Shown here: piece after piece, positions 1-6,056 of the stretch
How the letters are laid out: each line of letters starts with the position of its first letter
Position numbering within the stretch: position 1 is the first letter of the stretch
From: JASFYU01 sp045046905
GTDB lineage: Bacteria > Bacteroidota > Bacteroidia > Flavobacteriales > Flavobacteriaceae
Length of the DNA stretch: 6,088 bases
Direction: 5' to 3'
Assembly (NCBI GenBank): GCA_045046905.1
Contig: JASFYU010000177.1
Location: forward strand, 1 to 6,088
Notes under the pieces: generated by a model
The model's input: only the letters and a program-made list of their open reading frames with translations
Database searches by the model: none
What the model was told of the DNA's origin: nothing
Program-made: the position numbers and the translations under genes

Positions 1-4
1 TTAT

Positions 5-562
5 TTATTTGCAAAAGGTATTTTTAATTTCTTTCCATTCCTCTTTTAGAACAGCATAATAGCAGCTGTTTCTTTTATAGCCATCCAAGAGGTAAACATC
101 TTTTCTGAAAATACCTTCCAAAACACCACCTATTTTCTCTATGGCTTTACGTGATCGAATATTGCGCTCATCGATTCTAAATGCCACTTTTTCGAATCCC
201 ATTTCATCAAATGCATGGTTTAGCATTAAAAGTTTCATTTGATGGTTAAGGCCACTTCCATGAAATTCTTCCCCAATCCATGTAGAGCCTATTTCTAAAA
301 CCTTGTTTTTTACATTGATATTCATGTAGCGCGTACTACCGGCATAACGTTTCTTTTTTTTATCGAAAATGATAAATGGAACGGTAATTTTTTCCTTCTG
401 TTGTTTTAAGGCCAATTGCACGTAAATTTTCAATGTGCTCGGGGTTTCGATATCCGAAGGCGAGAACCGCACCAATTTTTTCTGTTCCGCAATGGCGTAT
501 AGGTATTCGTAATTATCCAATGTCAAAGGAGAAAGCTCTACATAATCATTTTCTAATGTCAT
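5..562 (-). CDS. GNAT family N-acetyltransferase, RimJ/RimL type
   Basis: This is a complete 185-residue protein of the GCN5-related N-acetyltransferase fold. Such enzymes move an acetyl group from acetyl-CoA to an amine on a protein N-terminus or small molecule; the acceptor cannot be read from sequence. The acetyl-CoA pyrophosphate-binding loop is visible as EFHGSGLN (residues 99-106), after the beta-4 strand LEIGSTWIG. The typical C-terminal RimJ/RimL block follows at 129-150, with Asn134, Ser137, Ala140, Lys143 and Gly145-146 in the pattern N..S..A..K.GG...EG. Length and motif order are normal for the family, and there is no signal peptide or membrane segment, so it should be cytosolic. 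It starts 10 bp after the hydrolase stop codon and is probably cotranscribed with it. The stop codon lies at the left edge of the window, so the gene is whole. Family assignment is secure; substrate is unknown. Confidence 0.93.
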   Translation of the reverse strand: MTLENDYVELSPLTLDNYEYLYAIAEQKKLVRFSPSDIETPSTLKIYVQLALKQQKEKITVPFIIFDKKKKRYAGSTRYMNINVKNKVLEIGSTWIGEEFHGSGLNHQMKLLMLNHAFDEMGFEKVAFRIDERNIRSRKAIEKIGGVLEGIFRKDVYLLDGYKRNSCYYAVLKEEWKEIKNTFCK

Positions 563-572
563 TTTTTTTGTA

Positions 573-1217
573 TCATACCAAGGTATTGATAAGTGCTTTT
601 TTTATCTCATGGCCCCCATCAAAAACAAGTTGTTTGGCCCTACCGTGAAATAAGGCATTTATTTTTTCAGACTCTGTTTGTCGACGCTCTTCAGTGAGGT
701 ATTTATCAGTATTGCCGACTAAGATGGTAACCTCGGTAGTATTAGCTTCGAGAAATATGAAATCATCTACCCTTAACTCATTAGGTAAACCTCCTGCGTA
801 TAATACTAATTGGTCACATTTGAGTTGTTTTCTCGCTACCCATCTAGTAGCGATTGATACCCCTTGTGAAAATCCGAAAATAATCAAATTATAATCTTGG
901 TTGATATTTTCTGCTTTATATACGGCCTCTAAATAAGAAATGATGTTTTCGGTTTCCGAAATGGTATTCTCCTTGGTCAGCCAACTCGCGCCAACGTGGC
1001 GGTACGTTTTGTTGAGGTAATACTTTGATGGTGCCTGTGGCGCAATAATATAATTTTCTTCAGGTGGTAGTTCATCAAAATATTTTAAAAAATACGTACT
1101 GAGATATCCTATGCCATGAAAAACAATCCATACATTTTTTGTGGTATTCGACAAAGTGTTTAAAGTAGTATAAGTGTTGGTTGTCTGATAGTCGACCTGT
1201 TTTTCTTGTTGCTTCAT
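573..1217 (-). CDS. alpha/beta-hydrolase, carboxylesterase/phospholipase-like
   Basis: This is a 214-residue cytosolic serine hydrolase without a signal peptide. The nucleophile elbow is GFSQG (115-119, Ser117), the form usual in the phospholipase/carboxylesterase group (Abhydrolase_2-like). The oxyanion-hole motif HGIG lies at 34-37 after a hydrophobic strand (VWIVF). Asp171 in GNTDKY and His203 in GGHEI are well placed as the remaining triad members. There is little room for a cap domain, so the protein looks like a minimal hydrolase core. It is transcribed away from menI and leads a two-gene unit with the downstream acetyltransferase. Next to menaquinone genes, MenH (an alpha/beta-hydrolase that releases pyruvate from SEPHCHC) is an alternative. 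However, E. coli MenH has GYSLGG at the elbow and a cap, which this protein does not resemble closely. The fold is secure; the substrate is open. Confidence 0.9.
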   Translation of the reverse strand: MKQQEKQVDYQTTNTYTTLNTLSNTTKNVWIVFHGIGYLSTYFLKYFDELPPEENYIIAPQAPSKYYLNKTYRHVGASWLTKENTISETENIISYLEAVYKAENINQDYNLIIFGFSQGVSIATRWVARKQLKCDQLVLYAGGLPNELRVDDFIFLEANTTEVTILVGNTDKYLTEERRQTESEKINALFHGRAKQLVFDGGHEIKKALINTLV

Positions 1218-1284
1218 TTAAATCTAGTATATGGTATTGCTCATGTTGGTCTTGTAATGTTTAATTTTACGAAAAAATAGTTCG
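1218..1284. promoter_or_regulatory. divergent intergenic region with a weak menI promoter candidate
   Basis: These 67 bp must hold the start signals for both the hydrolase (minus) and menI (plus), unless promoters lie inside the coding regions. On the plus strand TAATTTTA (1262-1269) matches the Bacteroidota -7 element TAnnTTTG at all but the last base. A TTG at 1237-1239 lies 22 bp upstream as a possible -33 element. The resulting menI leader would be only about 10 nt. On the minus strand the best -7 candidate is TATTTTTT (1279 to 1272), with TTTG 16 bp upstream inside menI, which is closer than usual. Neither gene has a clear Shine-Dalgarno sequence, as is common in this phylum. This is pattern matching only. 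Confidence 0.3.
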
Positions 1285-1707
1285 ATGAACGAATACAAAG
1301 ATAAAATCCTTAAAGTTTGTAATGAATCTTCTAAGAATACCCTGATGGAAACCTTAGAAATCGAGTATATAGATGTAGGAGATAATTTTTTGATTGGTAA
1401 AATGCCTGTGAGTTCAAAGGTGCATCAGCCTGATGGGGTTTTGCACGGTGGGGCCATGGTGGCCTTGGCCGAAAGTGTAGGTAGTATGGCTTCGTATATT
1501 TTTCTAGATAGCCAAAACTTCTTTGTTCGTGGCATCGAAATTTCGGCCAATCACGTCAAAAGTATTCGAGACGGAGAGGTTTTTGCCAAGGCGACCATTG
1601 TTCACAAGGGTAGGACTACACAGTTATGGGATATTAAACTAACCGATTCCGAAAATAATTTAATCTCTGTTTGTAAATTGACCACAATCGCATTACCAAA
1701 AAAATAG
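1285..1707 (+). CDS. menI: 1,4-dihydroxy-2-naphthoyl-CoA thioesterase (MenI, hotdog fold)
   Basis: This 140-residue PaaI/YdiI-type hotdog thioesterase hydrolyses acyl-CoA thioesters; in the menaquinone pathway it releases DHNA from DHNA-CoA so that MenA can prenylate it. The active-site block PVSSKVHQPDGVLHGG (41-56) places Gln48 and His54, and LAES places the catalytic Glu63. These are the same residue numbers I recall for E. coli MenI (YdiI), which supports both the assignment and this ATG. The segments GIEISANHVKS (83-93) and KLTTIAL near the C-terminus also match that family closely. Length is normal (E. coli MenI is about 136 residues). It heads the plus-strand men genes, and its stop is one base before the menF start, so the two are almost certainly cotranscribed and translationally linked. 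The broader PaaI family includes phenylacetate and enterobactin proofreading thioesterases, but the menF/menD context favours MenI. Confidence 0.88.
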   Translation: MNEYKDKILKVCNESSKNTLMETLEIEYIDVGDNFLIGKMPVSSKVHQPDGVLHGGAMVALAESVGSMASYIFLDSQNFFVRGIEISANHVKSIRDGEVFAKATIVHKGRTTQLWDIKLTDSENNLISVCKLTTIALPKK

Positions 1708-1708
1708 C

Positions 1709-2824
1709 ATGTTTTTAGAATTATTGAACAAGGTAGCGGCCCAGTATTCCAAAAAACTTCCTTTTGTTATGTATAGGAAACCTGATGAATCTTGGGTTCA
1801 TGTCATTTTTCAAAATAATAATCAATTGCACTATGTAGCGGATTATTCTGAAACCGGTTTTGTTTTTGCTCCTTTCGAAACCAATAATCCCACTGTTTTA
1901 TTACGGCCTGATGAAAAATTTAAAACAGATTATGCATCAATAAAAAAACATGAAAGTGAACTAAAAAGACTACCTGAAATTGATTTGGACCAAAAAGAAA
2001 TCTATATTGATTTGGTGAAAAGGGGGATTGAAAGCATTGACAAAGCTTCTTTTGAAAAAGTAGTTCTTTCTAGAAGGTTGGAAGTCGATTGTGAATCTTC
2101 GCCCCTAGAATTGTTCCAAGAAATCTTGTTGAGGTATAATCGGGCTTTTTGCTACCTATGGTATCACCCGAAGGTCGGAATGTGGTCAGGAGCGACACCA
2201 GAAATTCTTTTGCATCTTCACGACAAGCAGTTGACCACGATGTCTTTGGCAGGCACTCAAATTGTTCTTGAGGGCCAAGATCCAGAATGGGGAAATAAGG
2301 AATTGAAAGAACAGGAATTGGTCACAGAGTACATTTCCGAAGCCTTAAGAACTAAGGTTTCACGGTTTAAAGTTTCTATCGCAGAATCGGTTAGGGCAGG
2401 TAGTCTATGGCATTTACGAACTAAAATTTCAGGAATAACTGAAAAAGGCAGTCTTGCCGAGGTCATAAGGGCAATGCATCCAACACCTGCTGTTTGTGGT
2501 ATGCCGATGCAAGAGACCAAAAACTTTATTTTAGACAATGAGAATTACAATAGAGAGTATTATGCCGGGTTTTTAGGGGAACTAAACTTTAAAAAGGAAA
2601 AAGAAAGGGCTTCTTCAAGAAGAAATATTGAAAATAGAGCCTATATGATGGTGAACAATACGTCGACATTATACGTAAACCTACGCTGTATGCAATTGAA
2701 TAAAACAAAAGCTTTTATTTATATCGGAGGCGGGGTGACCAAAGATTCGATTCCTGAAAAAGAATGGGAGGAAACCGTTGCCAAAAGTAGGGTTATGCTC
2801 AGTGTACTTCAGGATAAAAATTAA
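1709..2824 (+). CDS. menF: isochorismate synthase (MenF)
   Basis: This 371-residue enzyme of the chorismate-binding family isomerises chorismate to isochorismate, the entry step of menaquinone synthesis. The signature FEKVVLSR (115-122) carries Lys117 at the position where isochorismate and salicylate synthases have their catalytic base; anthranilate synthase (TrpE) has Gln there, so this is not TrpE. GATPEILL (161-168) places Glu165 as the likely general acid. SLAGTQ (179-184), the Glu-rich helix around KEQELV (200-205), MHPTPAVCG (256-264), YYAGFLGELN (284-293) and YIGGGVTKDS followed by EWEETVAKSR (352-361) complete the Mg2+ and substrate site. It is shorter than E. coli MenF (about 430), the difference being at the variable N-terminus. 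EntC, which makes the same product for siderophores, is excluded by context rather than by motifs. The start is one base after the menI stop. Confidence 0.93.
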   Translation: MFLELLNKVAAQYSKKLPFVMYRKPDESWVHVIFQNNNQLHYVADYSETGFVFAPFETNNPTVLLRPDEKFKTDYASIKKHESELKRLPEIDLDQKEIYIDLVKRGIESIDKASFEKVVLSRRLEVDCESSPLELFQEILLRYNRAFCYLWYHPKVGMWSGATPEILLHLHDKQLTTMSLAGTQIVLEGQDPEWGNKELKEQELVTEYISEALRTKVSRFKVSIAESVRAGSLWHLRTKISGITEKGSLAEVIRAMHPTPAVCGMPMQETKNFILDNENYNREYYAGFLGELNFKKEKERASSRRNIENRAYMMVNNTSTLYVNLRCMQLNKTKAFIYIGGGVTKDSIPEKEWEETVAKSRVMLSVLQDKN

Positions 2825-2856
2825 TTGGGCCAAGAAAGAGGGGCGTTGTATTTTTG
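2825..2856 (+). promoter_or_regulatory. candidate promoter for menD
   Basis: TATTTTTG (2849-2856) matches the Bacteroidota -7 consensus TAnnTTTG exactly, and TTG (2825-2827) lies 21 bp upstream as the -33 element, directly after the menF stop codon. Transcription would begin near 2861-2863, giving menD a leader of about 70 nt. No terminator-like hairpin separates menF from menD, so read-through from menI-menF is also expected. The remaining gap holds a possible minicistron, listed separately. Confidence 0.5.
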
Positions 2857-2905
2857 TGGTCAATAAAACAAGCGGTTATATATGTACTCAAATTTTGTAG
2901 GAAGC

Positions 2906-2935
2906 ATGTCAGATTATAAAATTTTAGCTACGTGA
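2906..2935 (+). other. possible leader minicistron overlapping the menD start
   Basis: A short frame starts at ATG 2906, seven bases after the beginning of an AGGAAG purine run (2899-2904) that resembles a ribosome-binding site, and encodes MSDYKILAT. Its TGA stop (2933-2935) overlaps the menD GTG (2932-2934) as GTGA. An earlier ATG at 2882 in the same frame would give a 17-residue peptide. The geometry suits translational coupling, in which a ribosome ending the small frame restarts on menD. A frame this short could arise by chance, and there is no evidence that the peptide itself matters. Confidence 0.25.
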
Positions 2936-4686
2936 AATACTCTAGTATTCCTTCGGCACAATCGCTTGTGCAACACTTTAAGGGTAAAGGTATTAAGAAC
3001 ATTGTGATTTCACCGGGTTCACGTAATGCACCGCTCATCATTGGTTTTTCAGAAGACCCGTATTTTAAGTGCTTTAGTATTGTAGATGAACGTTGTGCGG
3101 CCTTTTTTGCATTAGGTATTGCCCAACAGCTGCGTGAGCCGGTTGCGGCCATATGCACCTCCGGAAGCGCATTGTTGAACTATTATCCCGCTGTGGCCGA
3201 AGCGTTTTACAGCAATATTCCGTTAATAGTCATATCGGCAGATAGGCCATTGTACAAAATTGATGTGGGTGATGGGCAGACTATTCGCCAAGATTATCTG
3301 TTCGAAAAGCATATAGGGTATTCGACTAATTTAAAACAAGATGTCATACATGCAAAGGAAAAGGTCAGGAAGTATATACCACAATACCTGTCAAAAAATA
3401 CCATAGAGGCCATTCAAGATGAGGTACAAAAATACAATGATGGCGAGCTGAATACTGCTTTGAGCGCCGCATTGAGACGTTCTCAACCCGTTCATATAAA
3501 TATTCCATTTGAGGAACCCTTATACAATACTGTTTCGAGGACAACGGTTGATGCTGCACTGGTCTTTGATGCCTTCAAAGATGAAAAACCAATTAAAGAA
3601 ATAGATAGTTTTAGGTCATTATGGGGCAATTCAAAACGTAAAATGGTTTTGGTGGGCGTCAATGATTGTGATACCGTTGAACAGGATTTTTTAAATATTT
3701 TGGCAAAAGATCCGTCAGTCATCGTGCTTACCGAGACTACATCGAACCTACATCACCCAGATTTTTTTCCGAGTATAGACAGTATTATCGCACCAATAGA
3801 AAAATCAGAGAACAGAGAAGAACTTTTTGAAGCCCTACAACCTGATATTCTCTTGACCTTTGGGGGCTTAATTATATCAAAAAAAATAAAGGCCTTTCTT
3901 AGACAGTACAAGCCCGAGCACCATTGGCATGTGGGTAGTAGAAGGGCTTATGACACTTTTTTTTCATTAACACATCACATTAAAACGAGTATCGATTATT
4001 TTATATCCGAACTCTTAGGTGGAGAGAACAAAACGCAAAGCAATTATTTTTCTTTTTGGGACCAGACTAAGAAGGCGTATGAACACAAACGAAAAGCCTA
4101 TATAGATCAAATTTCCTTCTCTGATTTATTGGCCTTTCATCATATTACAAAGAACATACCCGAAAAGTATCATGTGCAATTGGCCAATAGCTCTACAGTA
4201 CGCTATATGCAACTGTTTGATCTGCATTCATCAATAAGTGTATTTTGCAATAGGGGAACTAGCGGAATAGATGGCAGTACTTCTACAGCCATAGGGGCCT
4301 CGATATATAGTCAAAACCCTACCTTGTTGATTACGGGTGACCTGAGCTTTTTTTATGATAGTAACGGTTTGTGGAATAACTATCTGCGATCTGATTTTAG
4401 GATTATCCTTATCAATAATCAGGGAGGAGGTATCTTTAGAATACTACCCGGACAGGAAGATGATTCAAATTTTGAAAATTATTTTGAAACCGTTCACAAG
4501 TTTGATGCTCGGCAACTTTGTACGATGCATAATATTGAATATTTCAACGCAATTGATGTTGATTCAATGCAGTTGATTTTTGAGACATTCTATGAAGATT
4601 CAAATCGTTCTAAGTTAGTAGAAATAAGAACCCCGCGATTATTGAACAATAAAATTTTGATTGGTTATTTCGATTTTATATCTTAG
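2932..4686 (+). CDS. menD: 2-succinyl-5-enolpyruvyl-6-hydroxy-3-cyclohexene-1-carboxylate synthase (MenD)
   Basis: This 584-residue thiamine-diphosphate enzyme decarboxylates 2-oxoglutarate and adds the succinyl unit to isochorismate to form SEPHCHC. The N-terminal PYR domain shows SPGSRNAPL (27-35), the TPP-activating Glu53 in VDERCAAFFALG, TSGSALLNYYPAVAEA (76-91), SADRP (102-106) and GQTIRQ (115-120). The C-terminal PP domain shows NRGTSGIDGSTSTAIG (440-455) and the Mg2+/TPP motif from GD (469-470) to NN (495-496), then QGGGIF. Length is normal. The start is GTG: an in-frame TAA at 2917-2919 rules out an upstream start, the first internal ATG is near residue 238, and MKYxxIPxAQ is the N-terminus I expect in flavobacterial MenD. 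No Shine-Dalgarno sequence directly precedes the GTG. It follows menF after 107 bp with its own candidate promoter. Confidence 0.97.
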   Translation: MKYSSIPSAQSLVQHFKGKGIKNIVISPGSRNAPLIIGFSEDPYFKCFSIVDERCAAFFALGIAQQLREPVAAICTSGSALLNYYPAVAEAFYSNIPLIVISADRPLYKIDVGDGQTIRQDYLFEKHIGYSTNLKQDVIHAKEKVRKYIPQYLSKNTIEAIQDEVQKYNDGELNTALSAALRRSQPVHINIPFEEPLYNTVSRTTVDAALVFDAFKDEKPIKEIDSFRSLWGNSKRKMVLVGVNDCDTVEQDFLNILAKDPSVIVLTETTSNLHHPDFFPSIDSIIAPIEKSENREELFEALQPDILLTFGGLIISKKIKAFLRQYKPEHHWHVGSRRAYDTFFSLTHHIKTSIDYFISELLGGENKTQSNYFSFWDQTKKAYEHKRKAYIDQISFSDLLAFHHITKNIPEKYHVQLANSSTVRYMQLFDLHSSISVFCNRGTSGIDGSTSTAIGASIYSQNPTLLITGDLSFFYDSNGLWNNYLRSDFRIILINNQGGGIFRILPGQEDDSNFENYFETVHKFDARQLCTMHNIEYFNAIDVDSMQLIFETFYEDSNRSKLVEIRTPRLLNNKILIGYFDFIS

Positions 4687-4720
4687 GGCATTATTAACCA
4701 TTATTAGAACACTGACAATT

Positions 4721-5062
4721 ATGAGTAAAAGAGATGATTTGATTACAAAGTACGCTGCTGATATTAAAGAAAAATTCGGAACGAGTGCCGACATGGATTT
4801 GTTGACAAAAGTAACCATTGGCCTCGGACCTTCCATTTACAATCTTGATGCATCGAAAGTTTCTGGCGGAGATGAAAAGGAGTTAGGGACCGTGAAAAAT
4901 AACTACTTGTTGAAAAAATTGGGAATGGCTGATAGCCCTCAACTAATGGAAGCCATTCAAAATGTACTAGATAAATACGGATCTTCCAATAAAAACAAGT
5001 ACAGAGCAGTAGTATATTATATGTTGTGCAAGCACTTCAGTAAAGAATCTATTTACAACTAA
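4721..5062 (+). CDS. DUF2853 family protein, function unknown
   Basis: This small 113-residue cytosolic protein matches the DUF2853 family from memory of its sequence: MSKRDDLITKYAADIKEK at the start, then DLLTKVTIGLGPSIYN (26-41), GTVKNNYLLKKLG (56-68) and NKYRAVVYYMLCKHF (92-106). It appears mainly helical, with no signal peptide, membrane span, cysteine cluster or obvious catalytic motif. The frame is open upstream to 4661, but that extension would overlap menD and add residues unlike the family, so the ATG at 4721 is chosen. It lies 34 bp after menD with no terminator or clear promoter between, so it is probably cotranscribed with menD. A strong terminator follows. I can give no function; a role linked to menaquinone synthesis would rest only on position. 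Confidence 0.88.
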   Translation: MSKRDDLITKYAADIKEKFGTSADMDLLTKVTIGLGPSIYNLDASKVSGGDEKELGTVKNNYLLKKLGMADSPQLMEAIQNVLDKYGSSNKNKYRAVVYYMLCKHFSKESIYN

Positions 5063-5085
5063 AATCAAAGATGTTAAAAGAATGC

Positions 5086-5122
5086 AAAGCCGCCCACTAT
5101 GGACGGCTTTTTGTGTTTTTTT
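5086..5122 (+). terminator. rho-independent terminator after DUF2853
   Basis: The arms AAAGCCGCCC (5086-5095) and GGACGGCTTT (5101-5110) pair around the loop ACTAT: seven outer base pairs, one C-A mismatch, then two G-C pairs. A T-rich run follows to 5122 (TTTTT, GTG, then seven T). It lies 23 bp after the DUF2853 stop and should end the menI-menF-menD-DUF2853 transcript. Confidence 0.85.
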
Positions 5123-5127
5123 AAACG

Positions 5128-5135
5128 TATTTTTA
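5128..5135 (+). promoter_or_regulatory. weak -7-like element just upstream of the CvfB-like gene
   Basis: TATTTTTA matches TAnnTTTG except at the last base. A TTTG at 5110-5113 is only 14 bp upstream, so no properly spaced -33 element is present. If used, transcription would begin at about 5140-5142, right at the ATG, giving an almost leaderless mRNA. The alternative is read-through of the preceding terminator. Confidence 0.2.
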
Positions 5136-5140
5136 CAGCT

Positions 5141-5971
5141 ATGATAAATCTTGGAGAACTAAACACCCTTACCATACTTAGGGATACCAGTGTTGGGCTT
5201 TTTTTAGGAGATGATAATGACAATGATGTTTTGTTGCCCATTAAGTACATGCCAGAATCATATGAAATAGGAGATGAATTGACCGTTTTCTGTTATTTGG
5301 ACTATGATGAACGTCTTATAGCTACCAATTTGGACCCAGAGATAATGGTAGATGAATTTCAGTTGCTGAAAGTGATTGAAGTCAATGAGTATGGTGCTTT
5401 TTTGGATTGGGGGCTAGAGAAACATTTATTGGTTCCGTTTAGGGAGCAAAGAATAAAAATGAAAGAAGGGCAGTGGTATGTTGTACGTTGTTATTTGGAT
5501 CAACAGTCAAATCGATTGGTTGCATCCAATAAGCTCGATAATTTTTTGAGTAATGATGTCTTGACGGTAAAAGAGAATGATGTGGTCGAACTTGTAGTAA
5601 CAAGGCTTACTGATCTAGGTTGGGAAGTTATCATTAATAACAGGCATAAAGGGTTGGTTTATGCAAATGAGATATTTAAAAAAATAGGGGTTGGTGATAA
5701 CACCAAGGGCGTTATTAAAAAAATACGGCCCGATAACAAAATAGACATTTCACTTCAACCACTTGGTGAAAGGATTTTAGAACCCGCTGCTTCTAAAATT
5801 TATGACATATTAATGGCCCATGGCGGTTTTTTAGGGCTACATGACAAATCGGACCCAAAAGACATCAAGGAAGAACTGCAAATGAGCAAGAAAACGTTCA
5901 AAAAAGGCATAGGTACTTTATACAAAGCGAGGAAAATTGAAATTAGAGAGGATGGTATTCATTTGATTTAG
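5141..5971 (+). CDS. cvfB: CvfB/YitL-like S1-domain RNA-binding protein
   Basis: This 276-residue cytosolic protein fits the CvfB family, known in Firmicutes as RNA-binding proteins (S. aureus CvfB, B. subtilis YitL) that affect gene expression. Three S1-like beta-barrels are followed by a winged helix. The first S1-like domain spans about 1-65 (LRDTSVGLFLGDD, LLPIKYMPE). The second spans about 70-135, with the typical VNEYGAFLDWGLEKHLLVPFRE (81-102). The third spans about 145-207 (VVTRLTDLGWEVIINNRHKGLVYANEI). The winged helix spans about 215-276 (IYDILMAHGGFLGLHDKSDP, then KKTFKKGIGTLYKARKI). The frame is open upstream to an ATG at 5099, but that lies in the terminator hairpin and adds unlike residues, so the ATG at 5141 is chosen. 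It stands between the DUF2853 gene and whatever follows, often menB in relatives as I recall. Its RNA targets are unknown, and it need not belong to the menaquinone pathway. Confidence 0.9.
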   Translation: MINLGELNTLTILRDTSVGLFLGDDNDNDVLLPIKYMPESYEIGDELTVFCYLDYDERLIATNLDPEIMVDEFQLLKVIEVNEYGAFLDWGLEKHLLVPFREQRIKMKEGQWYVVRCYLDQQSNRLVASNKLDNFLSNDVLTVKENDVVELVVTRLTDLGWEVIINNRHKGLVYANEIFKKIGVGDNTKGVIKKIRPDNKIDISLQPLGERILEPAASKIYDILMAHGGFLGLHDKSDPKDIKEELQMSKKTFKKGIGTLYKARKIEIREDGIHLI

Positions 5972-6018
5972 TGGTAATCCTATGAAAATCAACTTCATGA
6001 GTGCATTTGACACCGCTT

Positions 6019-6052
6019 TTTGCCCCCCTTGTGACAAAAATCTTTATTTTTG
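6019..6052 (+). promoter_or_regulatory. candidate promoter for a gene beyond the right edge
   Basis: TATTTTTG (6045-6052) is an exact match to TAnnTTTG, with TTTG (6019-6022) 22 bp upstream. Transcription would start near 6058, leaving a leader of at least 30 nt inside the window. The downstream gene is not visible; menB is the guess from gene order in related genomes. Confidence 0.5.
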
Positions 6053-6056
6053 TGAC
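6031..6056. repeat. imperfect palindrome overlapping the terminal promoter
   Basis: GTGACAAAAAT (6031-6041) and ATTTTTGTGAC (6046-6056) are inverted repeats with 10 of 11 positions paired around CTTT. The heptamer TTGTGAC also occurs as a direct repeat at 6029-6035 and 6050-6056, start points 21 bp apart, about two helical turns. The right arm contains most of the -7 element. This could be an operator, or a weak hairpin that ends cvfB transcription, although no T-run follows the stem. The arms are AT-rich, so chance is possible. Confidence 0.4.

Noticed and set aside
2257..2538. Antisense open frame of about 93 codons inside menF
   Set aside because: It is a shadow of a strongly conserved coding region, with no start signal and no recognisable protein. 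The same applies to other antisense frames inside menF and menD.
1709..2824. Anthranilate or aminodeoxychorismate synthase component I instead of MenF
   Set aside because: Lys117 in EKVVLSR is the isochorismate/salicylate synthase residue, TrpE has Gln there, and the neighbours are menI and menD.
2917..2926. TAAAATTTTA palindrome just before the menD start as an operator
   Set aside because: A 10-bp all-AT palindrome is common by chance in DNA of this composition, and no second copy is seen nearby.
3879..3886. Run of eight A in menD as a slippage or frameshift site
   Set aside because: The MenD frame continues intact through it with all later TPP motifs in phase, and there is no alternative frame that would make a sensible product.
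4661..4720. Extending the DUF2853 gene upstream to the ATG at 4661
   Set aside because: It would overlap the end of menD by 26 bp and add 20 hydrophobic residues not expected in the family. MSKRDDL at 4721 is the natural N-terminus.
5099..5140. Extending the CvfB-like gene upstream to the ATG at 5099
   Set aside because: That ATG lies in the loop of the terminator hairpin, and the added residues encode the stem and T-run. The family N-terminus fits the ATG at 5141.
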